A DNA stretch of 64,000 nucleotides from Ectopseudomonas mendocina (GCF_016008875.1 NZ_JADTQG010000007.1:1-64000); one strand, 5' to 3'. Shown: positions 10,014-19,266, numbered from the stretch's first letter. Notes: generated by a model not told the origin, from the sequence alone. Program-made: numbers and translations.

Positions 10014-10400
10014 CGAACCCGCTCGTTGGATAAAACTATAGGAACAGAGCACTCAAGCGGCACACTGTAACGCGATCGAGGCGTTGAACGAAAAGTCACC
10101 ACACGAAGGCCTGGCAACTTCAATCAAACCCCGCAAAATGGCTTGCAACGGGCGTTTCACACTCGCGGCTCAAATGAATGTTCCACCCCCGCTTTTCACG
10201 AAGTCTCAGCGCAGCAGAAATTTGCCGTAAAGCCCAAGCTTAACCGGGCATGCATATATAGTCTGCTGCGATTCTGCCCCCATCAGTCCCGCGCAAAGCT
10301 AGTTAGGAAAATTCTGAAAAAGCGCCACACCGTCACTCCCGCGAAGGCGGGAGCCCAGGTACTGCGGGATGCTGGATTCCCGCCTACGCGGGAATGACGA
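10014..10400. other. 387-base AT-richer spacer with a palindromic repeat
   Basis: No credible coding region is seen in this gap between two minus-strand cluster genes. It is visibly AT-richer than the glycosyltransferase gene on its left. Its right end (10331-10400) is an inverted repeat described separately. The gap separates the WbpLM-side genes from the acylation genes and is a likely old recombination point. Confidence 0.6.
10331..10400. repeat. Inverted repeat of the CGTCA(C/T)TCCCGCG type
   Basis: CGTCACTCCCGCGAAGGCGGGAGCCCAG faces CTGGATTCCCGCCTACGCGGGAATGACGA, forming a long imperfect hairpin. This is a widespread proteobacterial intergenic repeat type. It abuts the stop codon of the SGNH-like gene and can serve as that gene's transcript end. 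A related, more decayed unit lies at 31898-31966. Confidence 0.75.
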
Positions 10401-11576
10401 CTATTTCAGACCATCCTTAGCCTCGGCGTTCAAATAAGCTTCAATTTTTCCAGCCAAACCGACCAGATCGAACGCAAGCGCCTTGTCCCGCGCTACCTTC
10501 AGGTAACTCTCGACATTCTCCGGCCCAATTTCATGCCGTCCCTCGGCCATATCATGCAGCATTGCTGTATTGATCGGCTCTGCGTAATGGCGAGGATCTT
10601 TATAATTGGCTATATCATCGAGGAAGTCCTGATTCTCGTAGCCAAAAACCTGAACATTAGGTAGCTCACCTGCCACCCTTGCAAAATACCGGACAACCTC
10701 TTCATGCAGTCGTGCCTCCAAGGGTTGCACTTGATGAAGCGTCGAAAAGAGGATGCGTGAGTAAGGTGGAAACACATAGTAGAAACTGACACTCGGATTC
10801 GCCCTGGCATGGCGCAGAACCGTTTCATCAAGATACCCGATAGCTTCCTGCAGGCGCCGATTGAATACTTGCTCGCTCATCGCAGGAGCACGCCCAACCT
10901 GTTTTGCAGACCTGACTATTGATAAGAATGCCTCACGCACCTGGTTGCTATTCCTGGCCGCAAACCACTTATCCAGCCCACCAAACCGCGCCGCATGCGC
11001 TCGCCCTTTATACCAGGCCCCTGGGCGATCCAGGCTGACCTGCCTACCCGTGCAGTCCGGCACATGCGACCAAACAATCAAGCATTTCAGAAAGCGGTCG
11101 TTATAGTAGACAGCAACATCGTTGAAAACATTGCGATCATACAAATAATCGTACGTTGACAACGGGTATTTTGGGTTCTCCTTCGCAGGAGAAATATAAG
11201 AAGAATCCAGCGAATAAATAACATGCTTCAACTGCTTAACGCGCAAGGCATGCTGAAGAACAAGAGAACGCTCGTAATGGTGAGAGCCAGGAACAGAGAG
11301 ATTGACAAACCGTCCCCTCAGGAGCGTCGACGCCATATCCGCAGAGGTATTTTCCAGCATGCTGGTGCCAAGAACAACAGAGTCAAAATCGTAGTTATTG
11401 ATAACCCCAGCCGCCTGCAGCCTCATATTGCTATTGAAGCCCCAATCACGCCCCCACGGCCCATGAAAAATCTGCAAAGGATCGTAAATATAAAAAGCAA
11501 CTGGCAACGCACTCAGCAACGCCAGCAACGCTCCTAGATAGACGCGAACCGCCGTTTTGTATTTGATTGTTTTCAT
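10401..11576 (-). CDS. AlgX/AlgJ-like SGNH-type protein, partner of the MBOAT acyltransferase
   Basis: The 391-residue product has one N-terminal membrane helix (residues 8-30, signal anchor), so the bulk is periplasmic. DSVVLGTSMLENTS near residue 65 resembles the first block of SGNH hydrolases, with the sequence GTSM, and DPRHYAEPIN near the C-terminus supplies the Asp-X-X-His of the last block. Proteins of this type pair with MBOAT proteins to complete periplasmic O-acylation of glycans (AlgI/AlgJ/AlgX logic). The ATG at 11576 is two bases after the stop of the MBOAT gene, so the two form a unit. Base composition is AT-richer than the flanks. I do not recognise a named orthologue. Confidence 0.7.
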   Translation of the reverse strand: MKTIKYKTAVRVYLGALLALLSALPVAFYIYDPLQIFHGPWGRDWGFNSNMRLQAAGVINNYDFDSVVLGTSMLENTSADMASTLLRGRFVNLSVPGSHHYERSLVLQHALRVKQLKHVIYSLDSSYISPAKENPKYPLSTYDYLYDRNVFNDVAVYYNDRFLKCLIVWSHVPDCTGRQVSLDRPGAWYKGRAHAARFGGLDKWFAARNSNQVREAFLSIVRSAKQVGRAPAMSEQVFNRRLQEAIGYLDETVLRHARANPSVSFYYVFPPYSRILFSTLHQVQPLEARLHEEVVRYFARVAGELPNVQVFGYENQDFLDDIANYKDPRHYAEPINTAMLHDMAEGRHEIGPENVESYLKVARDKALAFDLVGLAGKIEAYLNAEAKDGLK

Positions 11577-11578
11577 GA

Positions 11579-13048
11579 TTAGAAATTGAAATATATGAAT
11601 TCTGAGTATGTGGAAATCATTGTCGCGGCAATCGCGAGCGCCCCCATTAAAGCAAAGCTCAGTGTCGTGCTGAGGGACACTCGCGCACCGACAAAACGGT
11701 ATTGCCCGGAGTTCCGGCATAACAGCACAACCAGCAGGCCTATCAGCAACCACACCCAAACCGCTGGAGACTGTGCCCCGCTAGGTATGAGCCAACTATC
11801 AAGCTCAGCCTTGTGATATGCCTTCTGTAACGTGGAAACACTCGCAGAAACAGAAAGGCCATTAAGCATGAACATTCCGCTGAGCACCTTGGTTGCGTCT
11901 TCCAACTCTTTTGCCCGGAAGAAAACCCAGGCCAAATTGACAAAATTAAAAGTCAAAAACCACCCCAGCAGTATCGGCATTTTGCCCCCTAACTGCTGCC
12001 AGGCACGGTGCACTACCAAGGCACCGCCATGCAAAGCCCCCCAGATGACAAACATCCAGCTGGCGCCATGCCACAGCCCGCCCAATAAGAAAGTAACAAA
12101 AAGATTAAAGTAGGTGAGCGCGGCGCCATTTCTATTGCCGCCAAGCGGAATATACAGATAATCCCGCAAGAAATTACTCAATGTAATGTGCCAGCGCCGC
12201 CAGAAATCCTGAATACTGACAGCCTTATAAGGCGAATTAAAGTTAGCAGGAAGTTTTATATTGAAAAGCAGCGCCGCACCGATGGCCATATCGGCATAGC
12301 CGCTAAAATCAAAATACAATTGAAAGGTGTAGGACAGACTGGTCGCCCACGCCTCTAGAACCGTCAGAACTGGTTTAGCATCAAATCCTGGTGTGGCCCA
12401 CTGGGCAAATGTGTCCGCCAGAACCACTTTCTTGAAAAGGCCAATTGAAAAAATGAACAACCCCAGTGCAACATTGTGGTAACGCACCAGCAAATTCCAG
12501 CGCGACGCAAACTGCGGCATCATTTCCTTATGGTGAACAATTGGTCCGGCGATGAGCTGCGGGAAAAACGTCACAAATAGCGCATAATTGAGGAAGTCAT
12601 ACTCCTTGGTCTCCCCTCTGTAGCTATCAACTAGATAGGCAATCTGCTGAAAAGTAAAGAAGCTAATTGCCAGCGGCAACACAATGCCCGGCAGGGTAAA
12701 ATCGCTGCCTGTCAATCCATTTAAATTATCGACAAAAAAATCTGCATACTTGAAATATCCCAGCAGGAGCAAATTCAAGACAACGCCAACGAGCAGCAAT
12801 CGCTTCCGCCCACCCCGAACATGCACATCATTCGCCTGAGTCAGAGTGCTACCGAGCGCAAAATTGACCAGCATCGAAACAAGAATCAACGGCAGGTACA
12901 TATAGTCCCACCAACTGTAAAAAAACAGACTACTTAAAACCAGCCAACTCTTGCCAGCCACAACCAAACGTCGCCGGTTAAGATAAAAGTAGACAGCAAA
13001 GGTAATGGGCAAGAAAAAAACAATAAACTCATAGGAGTTAAATAGCAT
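11579..13048 (-). CDS. MBOAT family O-acyltransferase (AlgI/DltB type)
   Basis: The 489-residue polytopic membrane protein has about eleven hydrophobic segments and the MBOAT signature: FWRRWHITLSNFLRDYLYIPLGG followed by FLLGGLWHGASWMFVIWGALHG, whose WHG histidine is the catalytic residue. Family members carry acyl (usually acetyl) groups across the membrane for O-acylation of extracytoplasmic glycans. The ATG at 13048 gives the common MLFNSYEFIVFFLPITF start; a longer frame begins eight codons upstream. The gene is AT-rich compared with its neighbours and directly precedes the SGNH-like partner. O-acetylation of the cluster's polysaccharide is the likely role. Confidence 0.9.
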   Translation of the reverse strand: MLFNSYEFIVFFLPITFAVYFYLNRRRLVVAGKSWLVLSSLFFYSWWDYMYLPLILVSMLVNFALGSTLTQANDVHVRGGRKRLLLVGVVLNLLLLGYFKYADFFVDNLNGLTGSDFTLPGIVLPLAISFFTFQQIAYLVDSYRGETKEYDFLNYALFVTFFPQLIAGPIVHHKEMMPQFASRWNLLVRYHNVALGLFIFSIGLFKKVVLADTFAQWATPGFDAKPVLTVLEAWATSLSYTFQLYFDFSGYADMAIGAALLFNIKLPANFNSPYKAVSIQDFWRRWHITLSNFLRDYLYIPLGGNRNGAALTYFNLFVTFLLGGLWHGASWMFVIWGALHGGALVVHRAWQQLGGKMPILLGWFLTFNFVNLAWVFFRAKELEDATKVLSGMFMLNGLSVSASVSTLQKAYHKAELDSWLIPSGAQSPAVWVWLLIGLLVVLLCRNSGQYRFVGARVSLSTTLSFALMGALAIAATMISTYSEFIYFNF

Positions 13049-13099
13049 GATAACCCGCCCCAATTGCCACAACCTTCATATCACACACCGCCCCACGCG

Positions 13100-14227
13100 C
13101 TAGCTGGTCAAAATTTCCTGGTACAGGATTAAGAGTTCTTTATGCTCCGTATCCCAGTTGAACTGCTGCAGAAAGGCATTGGCCCTATCCGTCATGTCCT
13201 GCCGGTCAAGCTCGCTTAACAAAATCTTTGCCAACGCTTCCGCCAGCATCTCCTTGCTACCCGCCTCGACCCATAGCCCTGCCCCCTCACCGACAAACTC
13301 GCGCCACAGAGGGAAGTCGCTGGCCACGAACGGCAAGCCGCAGGCCATATACTCGAACAACTTGGTCGGCCTGGCCGCTGCATGGTCGCCCTCATCGGCG
13401 AGCACCGCCAACCCCACATCGGCACGCATCATATGCGCCAATACGGTTTCGTGCGATTGCAAACCTAGATAATCCACATATTCCCACGCGCGATGACAGC
13501 GGGCCTGGTCAAGACAAGGCTCCAGTTCTGGCCCCAGTAACCAGAGGCGAGTCTCCAGCCCTCGCGCATTCAGCACCTGCAGCGCATCCAGTGCATTGAA
13601 CAACCCACGAGCTCGTGACAAACCTCCCGCGTAAATCAAACGATAGGGCCGTGCCTCTCGCACCAGGTTTTCTGCCTGTGTACGCAACCGGTGCATCAAC
13701 GCCTCGGAAAGCACCGGGGCGTTACGCAGCAGGCGACAGCGCCTGGAGAAATACGGCAACTGGCGCTCCTGCGTGACCAACGTGGCGTCCACCCAGTGGC
13801 TCAGCCCACGCTCAGCCAGCGAAAGCAGGAAGCCCAGTGGCCGACGTAGCGGCTGGGGCAGCCAACTACGCAACAGCAAACGCTGCGAATAATCTTCGTG
13901 CGTATCGTAGATCACCCTTTTGCCCAATAGCTTGAGCAGCAGGGCCAGCGGGATCATATCGGGGTTATGCAGGTGATAAATGTCGGCACGCTGCGCCAGC
14001 GCCATGCGCAACACCCGCGGCAGGTTGAGAAAGCGCTGCAGTCGGTTGTGATAAGCCGGGGCCGGCAAGAAGGTCACCCCCTCGACGACATGCGCCTGCT
14101 CGCAACGCATCAGTGCCGTGACCCGGTAGCCCACCTCGGCAAGCGATATGCTTTCGCGCACCACCCGGTTGCCCCAAGCCCGATGGACCGGGGCGAGCAT
14201 CAGCACGCTCGGCGAGTCGTGACTCAC
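13100..14227 (-). CDS. Glycosyltransferase family 4
   Basis: The 375-residue GT-B enzyme has an N-terminal block SVLMLAPVHRAWGNRVVRESISLAEVGYRV, YDTHEDYSQ in the acceptor domain, and LIYAGGLSRARGLFNALDAL plus RPTKLFEYMACGLPFVAS in the donor domain, as in GT4 enzymes. The start is taken as GTG at 14227, because it overlaps the stop of the exporter ATPase upstream as GTGA; an in-frame ATG 14 codons further up lies inside that gene and gives no conserved residues. The specific sugar is unknown. Confidence 0.85.
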   Translation of the reverse strand: MSHDSPSVLMLAPVHRAWGNRVVRESISLAEVGYRVTALMRCEQAHVVEGVTFLPAPAYHNRLQRFLNLPRVLRMALAQRADIYHLHNPDMIPLALLLKLLGKRVIYDTHEDYSQRLLLRSWLPQPLRRPLGFLLSLAERGLSHWVDATLVTQERQLPYFSRRCRLLRNAPVLSEALMHRLRTQAENLVREARPYRLIYAGGLSRARGLFNALDALQVLNARGLETRLWLLGPELEPCLDQARCHRAWEYVDYLGLQSHETVLAHMMRADVGLAVLADEGDHAAARPTKLFEYMACGLPFVASDFPLWREFVGEGAGLWVEAGSKEMLAEALAKILLSELDRQDMTDRANAFLQQFNWDTEHKELLILYQEILTS

Positions 14228-16101
14228 TCCAGCAGCCTCGCCGCAATATTGGGGTGACGACGTAGCCACTTTTCAGGGTTCTGGCAGAACGCCTCGTACT
14301 CGGGCATCACCTGCTTCGGCCTGCCATCGAGTACCAGATGCCCACGCTCCAGCCAGACCACCCGGCTGCAGAGCTTCTTGATCTGGTTGGCGCTGTGGGA
14401 AACCATCACTACGCACTTCGCCTTGCCCTTCATCTCGCGCATGCGCGTCTCGGCCTTGTGCCGGAAGGAATCATCTCCGGTGGAGAGCACTTCGTCGAGA
14501 ATCAGTACATCGGGCTGGATCACCGTGGCAATGGCGAACGCCAAGCGGCTGCGCATGCCGGCCGAGTAGGTGCGGATCGGCTCGTCGATGAACTCGCCGA
14601 TCTCGGAGAACTCGATGATCTCGTCCAGGTGCTGCAGCACCTCGCGCCGCGACAGGCCCAACAACGCCGCGTTGACGAACACGTTGTCGCGCCCCGACAA
14701 CTCGTTGTTGAAGCCGATGCCGAGCGACAGCAACTGAATCCGCCCATGCCGCTCGATACTGCCCAGGTCGGGCTGCAGGATACCGGCCAGCAGCATGCCC
14801 ATGGTGCTCTTGCCCGAACCGTTACGCCCGACCAGCCCCAGCACCTCGCCCTCGCGCAGGGTCAGCGACACTCCCTTGAGCGCCCGGAAGTCGCGGTCCT
14901 GGCGCTGGCGCAGCCAAGTATGCAGACGCACCCCGCGCCGATAGGACAGGCTGACGTCGGCAACCTCGATCACCGACTTGCCGAGCGGCTGTTCCTTGCG
15001 CACCGGCGCCGGCTTCTGCACCGCAGCGACCGGCGCTTTCACCACAGATGGCGCAGGCTCTGCGCAAGGCGCCTCGCCGACCAGCGCAGCTGGGCCGACC
15101 TGCGACCAGGTGGCATCGACCAACTGCAACGAGTCGCCAACACCGCGACAGGTATCCGCCGCGAAGGGGCTCAGATAGAACGGTGCCGGGAAACGGAAAC
15201 CCGCCACCTCCGGCAGCAGGTAGAGCTTTTCCTGTGCGCCGCTGCACGGATCGAAGCGGACGATCTGCGAGGCGACCTTCTTCTTCTCGTCCTTCTCGAA
15301 GTTGAAGAACCCCGCGTACAGGCCTTCGCTGTCTCCGGCCAGCCCGCGCAGATTGATCTTCAACCCGCGCGCAGCAAAGCTCTGGCTCGTCGCCTTGGCC
15401 TGCAATGTCTCGCTCTCGGCGACCAGCGGCAGGCCCAGCAGGCTGCCGCGCTGTACGTCCAGCACGAAGTAGCGGCCATCAAGGAATAGGCCCGAATGCG
15501 GCGTCTCCAGTTGATCCAGCAGCAACTCGCCGGAGTCGTAGCCGATCACGCTGCCAGCATCGGACCAGTTGCGAAACGCCACGGTCAGGAACAGCTCCCC
15601 GCTGGAATTCTCGCAAATACCGCGGATATGCCCAAAACCGCTCTTGCCCGAGGCCTGGGCCGGCACCTGAAAGTGCTCGGGAGCGATCTGCCAAAGGTGG
15701 CGCCGGCCAAGGAACTCGCCGTCCAGGTCAAACTCGTCGATGCTCGCCAGGGCATTGCAGGCCACTAGTAAGCGCCCCTTGCCAACGGCGTAGTGCACAG
15801 CCAGCAGCCCGGCGTCGGGGCGCTTGCCCAGCACCCACTCCGGCAACACCACCTCGCGCAGCAGGCAGAACCAGGCCTGTCCCACCGGCGGATTAGTTTC
15901 GATGGTGTAAATACGCAGGCTTGAAGGCGTCGTCACATACAGCCGGTTCCCCACGCAGCACAGGCCGCGCAGCTGGGGTTGGCTCAATGATTTGGAGAGC
16001 TCCTCGATCTGCAGGTACTGCAGTCCCTGCTCGCTATCGAACACACCGATAGCCGATTTGTTGTCGAATTCCGAATGCAGCGAAAGAACGAAACGTGCCA
16101 C
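14224..16101 (-). CDS. Polysaccharide ABC exporter ATPase (Wzt-type) with an N-terminal propeller-like domain
   Basis: The C-terminal 249 of 625 residues form an ABC ATPase of the Wzt/TagH class: Walker A GRNGSGKST (425-433), signature YSAGM (512-516), Walker B VLILDE (532-537) and H-loop SHS near 569. It powers export of an undecaprenyl-linked polysaccharide with the Wzm-type protein encoded just upstream. Residues 1 to about 350 are unusual: repeated strand motifs such as GHIRGICENSSGELFLTVA and PHSGLFLDGRYFVLD suggest a beta-propeller of the DUF4915 kind, joined by an Ala/Pro/Lys-rich linker. Classical Wzt has its carbohydrate-binding domain at the C-terminus, which is lacking here. The start is taken as GTG at 16101, just after the stop of the permease gene. 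Confidence 0.85.
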   Translation of the reverse strand: MARFVLSLHSEFDNKSAIGVFDSEQGLQYLQIEELSKSLSQPQLRGLCCVGNRLYVTTPSSLRIYTIETNPPVGQAWFCLLREVVLPEWVLGKRPDAGLLAVHYAVGKGRLLVACNALASIDEFDLDGEFLGRRHLWQIAPEHFQVPAQASGKSGFGHIRGICENSSGELFLTVAFRNWSDAGSVIGYDSGELLLDQLETPHSGLFLDGRYFVLDVQRGSLLGLPLVAESETLQAKATSQSFAARGLKINLRGLAGDSEGLYAGFFNFEKDEKKKVASQIVRFDPCSGAQEKLYLLPEVAGFRFPAPFYLSPFAADTCRGVGDSLQLVDATWSQVGPAALVGEAPCAEPAPSVVKAPVAAVQKPAPVRKEQPLGKSVIEVADVSLSYRRGVRLHTWLRQRQDRDFRALKGVSLTLREGEVLGLVGRNGSGKSTMGMLLAGILQPDLGSIERHGRIQLLSLGIGFNNELSGRDNVFVNAALLGLSRREVLQHLDEIIEFSEIGEFIDEPIRTYSAGMRSRLAFAIATVIQPDVLILDEVLSTGDDSFRHKAETRMREMKGKAKCVVMVSHSANQIKKLCSRVVWLERGHLVLDGRPKQVMPEYEAFCQNPEKWLRRHPNIAARLLE

Positions 16102-16109
16102 ATAAACCC

Positions 16110-16895
16110 CTAAAGCATCTTCACGATTCGATTGCTGCACAGCCGCAGATACAGCAGCCCCACCTGCACCAGCAGCAACGCCAGCGCCAACTGAACGCTG
16201 TACTGCAGCCAGTCGAACATCCCCCCATCGAGAATCACCTGGCGAAACGCCTCGATGATCCAGCCAATGGGGTTGAGCTCGAACAGCAGCTTGGCAAAGG
16301 CGGGAATGTTATCCGCATCCAGCACCCGTGAAGCGGGATACAGCACCGGGCTGAGGAAGAACCCTGCACGGATGCCATACGCCACCAGTTTCGCGGTGTC
16401 CGCAAATAACACCTGGGTCACCGCTACGAAAAGGCTGACCGCATAGGCGATAAAGAACACCAGCAGCAGCAACGGCAGCACCGCCAGCGATTGCACACCG
16501 AGAGTCGCATAGGACCAGCACATGACGATCAGCATGCCCACCGAGGCGAAAAACAGCTGCACCGCGCAGGGCACCGCGATCAACAGGCCCATCGGCGTGC
16601 TGGTCTGGCGAATGACGCCGCGGTTCTTGCTGATCGCCGTGCCTGCAGCAGTCAGGGAGCGCGCGAAGAACTGCCAGGCGACGATGCCGCACAGCACGAA
16701 CAGGTGGTAGTTCTCGCCCCCGCGCTGGAACACCACGCGAATGATGAAGTAGTAGATCGCCATCATGATCAACGGGTCGAGAAACCACCACAGCCATCCC
16801 AGGCGGGCCGAGGCCACGGTGGTTTTCACGTTGACCGAAAACAGCGTCACCAGGGCATGGTGGTAATGCCGCAGATCCTTGAGCAGTTGCAGCAT
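16110..16895 (-). CDS. Polysaccharide ABC exporter permease (Wzm/TagG-type)
   Basis: The 261-residue product is an ABC-2 type integral membrane protein with six hydrophobic segments. The N-terminal DLRHYHHALVTLFSVNVKTTVASARLGWLWWFLDPL is the family's cytoplasmic interface helix and first membrane segment, and LNPIGWIIEAFRQVILDG is the conserved ending typical of Wzm/TagG. It forms the membrane channel that works with the neighbouring ATPase. Its presence, together with the absence of Wzx and Wzy, indicates an ABC-dependent polymer. Confidence 0.92.
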   Translation of the reverse strand: MLQLLKDLRHYHHALVTLFSVNVKTTVASARLGWLWWFLDPLIMMAIYYFIIRVVFQRGGENYHLFVLCGIVAWQFFARSLTAAGTAISKNRGVIRQTSTPMGLLIAVPCAVQLFFASVGMLIVMCWSYATLGVQSLAVLPLLLLVFFIAYAVSLFVAVTQVLFADTAKLVAYGIRAGFFLSPVLYPASRVLDADNIPAFAKLLFELNPIGWIIEAFRQVILDGGMFDWLQYSVQLALALLLVQVGLLYLRLCSNRIVKML

Positions 16896-16926
16896 CAGCG
16901 GCCCCTGCCCTTTTCGAGTGTGCTGT

Positions 16927-19266
16927 TCATGGCTGAGCCAGTTCCTCGACCACAGCCTGGTAGATGCGCTCGCAATTACCGTCGTCGCGGTGGCTGAACA
17001 GTTTGTCTAGACGACCATGCTTGTCGGCAGACATCTCGCAGCCGCCCTCCAGGCACTGCTGCAGTTGCTGCAACAAAGCGTCCTCGGTGGTGACCAGTTC
17101 CAGCGCCAGATCTCGCTCGTAGTCCAGGTGCGGTGGCCCCGGTGGCTGTACTTCCCACTCGTGGCGATCGAACATGTAGCCCAGCACCGGCTTCTCCTGA
17201 TAGAAGAAGTCGTACATCACGCTGGAGTAATCGGTGATCAGCAAATCCGCTTCGCGAATCAGATGATGCAGCGGCTGATCGAGATCGCGGATCACATGGA
17301 CCCGCGGCGAACCTTTCTCGAACTCGTCGATGAACTGCATCATGTTGAAATGCGGGCGGAAATACAGCTCCATCTGATGCGTCTCCAGCAAATCGGCCAG
17401 ACGCTCGCTATTAAGGAAACTGTTCCAGGCATGATAATAGCGACTGGCCTGAATCTGCCCCTGCCCCTTGAGCCAGCGCCGCCAGGTGGGCGCCACCAGA
17501 ATCTTGCGCGAACGCTCGGCGCCGCGCCGAGGCGCCAGGGCATCCAGCCGGGCGATGCCGGTGAGCTTCACCTGCTTCGGCGTGAAACCATAGTGCCCAC
17601 TGAAAAACGCCTGCTCGATGCCGTTGGAAGCGATCACCTGCGAGAAGTAGGGATAGTTCTTGCGTGTGTAGGTCATGGTCTTGTTGCCGGCCACGCCATG
17701 CTGCAGGAACACGTTCAGGGTCTTGCGGCGCAGGCGCGGCAGGGACTCGCTCGGATAGTCCAGGCCACGGAAACTGTCGGTGGACAGCATCACCCGCGCA
17801 CGCCACAGCAGGTAGGCGTGTTTCCAGGAATACTGCGCCACGACGTTGCCCAGCGGCGCCACGATGCCCCAGTGCGGCGAATTGCGCTTGAGCACGTAAA
17901 ACACCGGCAGTTGCGGGTAGGTTTCGCGCAGATACTTGAAGAAGAAGTAGCCGTTGTCCTCGGCGCTACTGGCAATTCGCTCGTCCATCAGCCAGATGGC
18001 CTTGTTCGGCAGCAACGCCCCGGCCAGCTTGGCCACCGGCGCCGCCGCGAAGTACTTAAGCATCGGCAGGCCCTTGACCGTCGACGCCAGCTTCAGGCAT
18101 TTCGCCGTCAACAGGCTGATACGCGAGGCCACAGCGAATACCCGGGAGTTCTGGATTTTCTGCACCCGCTCGAAACGGGCCAGGCCCTGGAACTGCATAC
18201 GCATCATGGGTTCGAAAAGCTGCGCCTTGGCGGCATCGGACTTGAGCAGAGTCAAGTAACGCGGCGAGCGCGGGGCGTTTTCATAGGCCACCAGCGCATC
18301 GTACTCCTGAGCGCTGAGCATGATGATGCGCACTTGCTCACGCAGCGCATAGTCTTCTGCGGAGCGCATATCCTCCGGCGACAACTTTTTCACCAAGCGG
18401 CCGATGATGCCAAATATCTGCAGTTGCTCGTCGTATGCGGACTGCTTGATCACTTTCAGGAAGCGATTGCCTACCAGCTTCCTGACTTCGGAACGCAGCA
18501 AGCGCTGGTAGATATCCAACGCGCCTTTCTCGGCAAAAGACTGCTCAAGGCTTTCGGTGACCGCTACGCGATCCTCGAAGAACTGCGGAGAGATTCGACT
18601 GGTGCGCGAATCATCACGCCCGCGATAGTTGTAAACCACCTCGGGCAAAATGGTGATCACATCGCACTTCAGATACATCCTGGCCATAAAGTCCAGGTCT
18701 TCGCCAGCCGTCCCCTCCGGAAAGCGCATGGAGTGTTTCTCAATGCTTTCACGACGGATCAGGCGATTGCAGGCACTGATGTCCTGTATCAGCGTCGGCA
18801 TCTCTTCGATGGTGGTGCATTCGATCAATCGATTGAACTCACGCTGATGGACAGGAACTCCAATCCATTTGCGCCATTGACTAAAAGACTGCTGAATGCC
18901 GCAGACCATGTCGCTGCCATATTGCTTGGCAACTGCCACCATCTTCTCGTAGGCATCGACAGGGATAGTGTCGTCGGAGTCCAGAAAAGAAACATACTCG
19001 CCTTTGGCATGGGCCAGTGCCAGATTCCTTGCTGCGCCCTGCCGCTTACGCTCCTGACGCAGCAATTTGACCTGCGGATATCGCGCGCAATATTGCTCAA
19101 CCAGTTTGTCGCCGCCATCCGTAGAACCATCGTCGACGACGATGACTTCGACTTCTTTCAACGTCTGCGCTAGCACCGAATCGAGGCACTCTGCGATATA
19201 GTCCGCTGTATTGTAGAGCGGAATCACCACCGTAACTTTTACACCTGCACAAACCAAAACAGTCAT
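16927..19266 (-). CDS. Fused GT2 glycosyltransferase and TagF-like polyol-phosphate transferase
   Basis: The 779-residue protein has two catalytic parts. Residues 10-230 are a GT2 domain (VTVVIPLYNTADYIAECLDS, VDDGSTDGG, and FLDSDDT with the metal-binding Asp residues). Residues 415-770 match the CDP-glycerol:poly(glycerophosphate) transferase family: FLQHGVAGNK (His 523), RPH (637-639) and TDYSSVMYDFF (from 678), the blocks that carry the active-site histidines and CDP-polyol binding in TagF. It may add a sugar and a glycerol- or ribitol-phosphate unit, like capsule polymerases in some Gram-negatives. No CDP-glycerol synthase gene is seen in the window, so the donor is unknown. Its start overlaps the sulfotransferase stop (TAATG). 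Confidence 0.88.
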   Translation of the reverse strand: MTVLVCAGVKVTVVIPLYNTADYIAECLDSVLAQTLKEVEVIVVDDGSTDGGDKLVEQYCARYPQVKLLRQERKRQGAARNLALAHAKGEYVSFLDSDDTIPVDAYEKMVAVAKQYGSDMVCGIQQSFSQWRKWIGVPVHQREFNRLIECTTIEEMPTLIQDISACNRLIRRESIEKHSMRFPEGTAGEDLDFMARMYLKCDVITILPEVVYNYRGRDDSRTSRISPQFFEDRVAVTESLEQSFAEKGALDIYQRLLRSEVRKLVGNRFLKVIKQSAYDEQLQIFGIIGRLVKKLSPEDMRSAEDYALREQVRIIMLSAQEYDALVAYENAPRSPRYLTLLKSDAAKAQLFEPMMRMQFQGLARFERVQKIQNSRVFAVASRISLLTAKCLKLASTVKGLPMLKYFAAAPVAKLAGALLPNKAIWLMDERIASSAEDNGYFFFKYLRETYPQLPVFYVLKRNSPHWGIVAPLGNVVAQYSWKHAYLLWRARVMLSTDSFRGLDYPSESLPRLRRKTLNVFLQHGVAGNKTMTYTRKNYPYFSQVIASNGIEQAFFSGHYGFTPKQVKLTGIARLDALAPRRGAERSRKILVAPTWRRWLKGQGQIQASRYYHAWNSFLNSERLADLLETHQMELYFRPHFNMMQFIDEFEKGSPRVHVIRDLDQPLHHLIREADLLITDYSSVMYDFFYQEKPVLGYMFDRHEWEVQPPGPPHLDYERDLALELVTTEDALLQQLQQCLEGGCEMSADKHGRLDKLFSHRDDGNCERIYQAVVEELAQP

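Noticed and set aside
17017..19173. Long plus-strand open frame opposite the GT2-TagF gene
   Set aside because: The minus-strand protein has two clear catalytic domains; the opposite frame has antisense-like composition and no motif.
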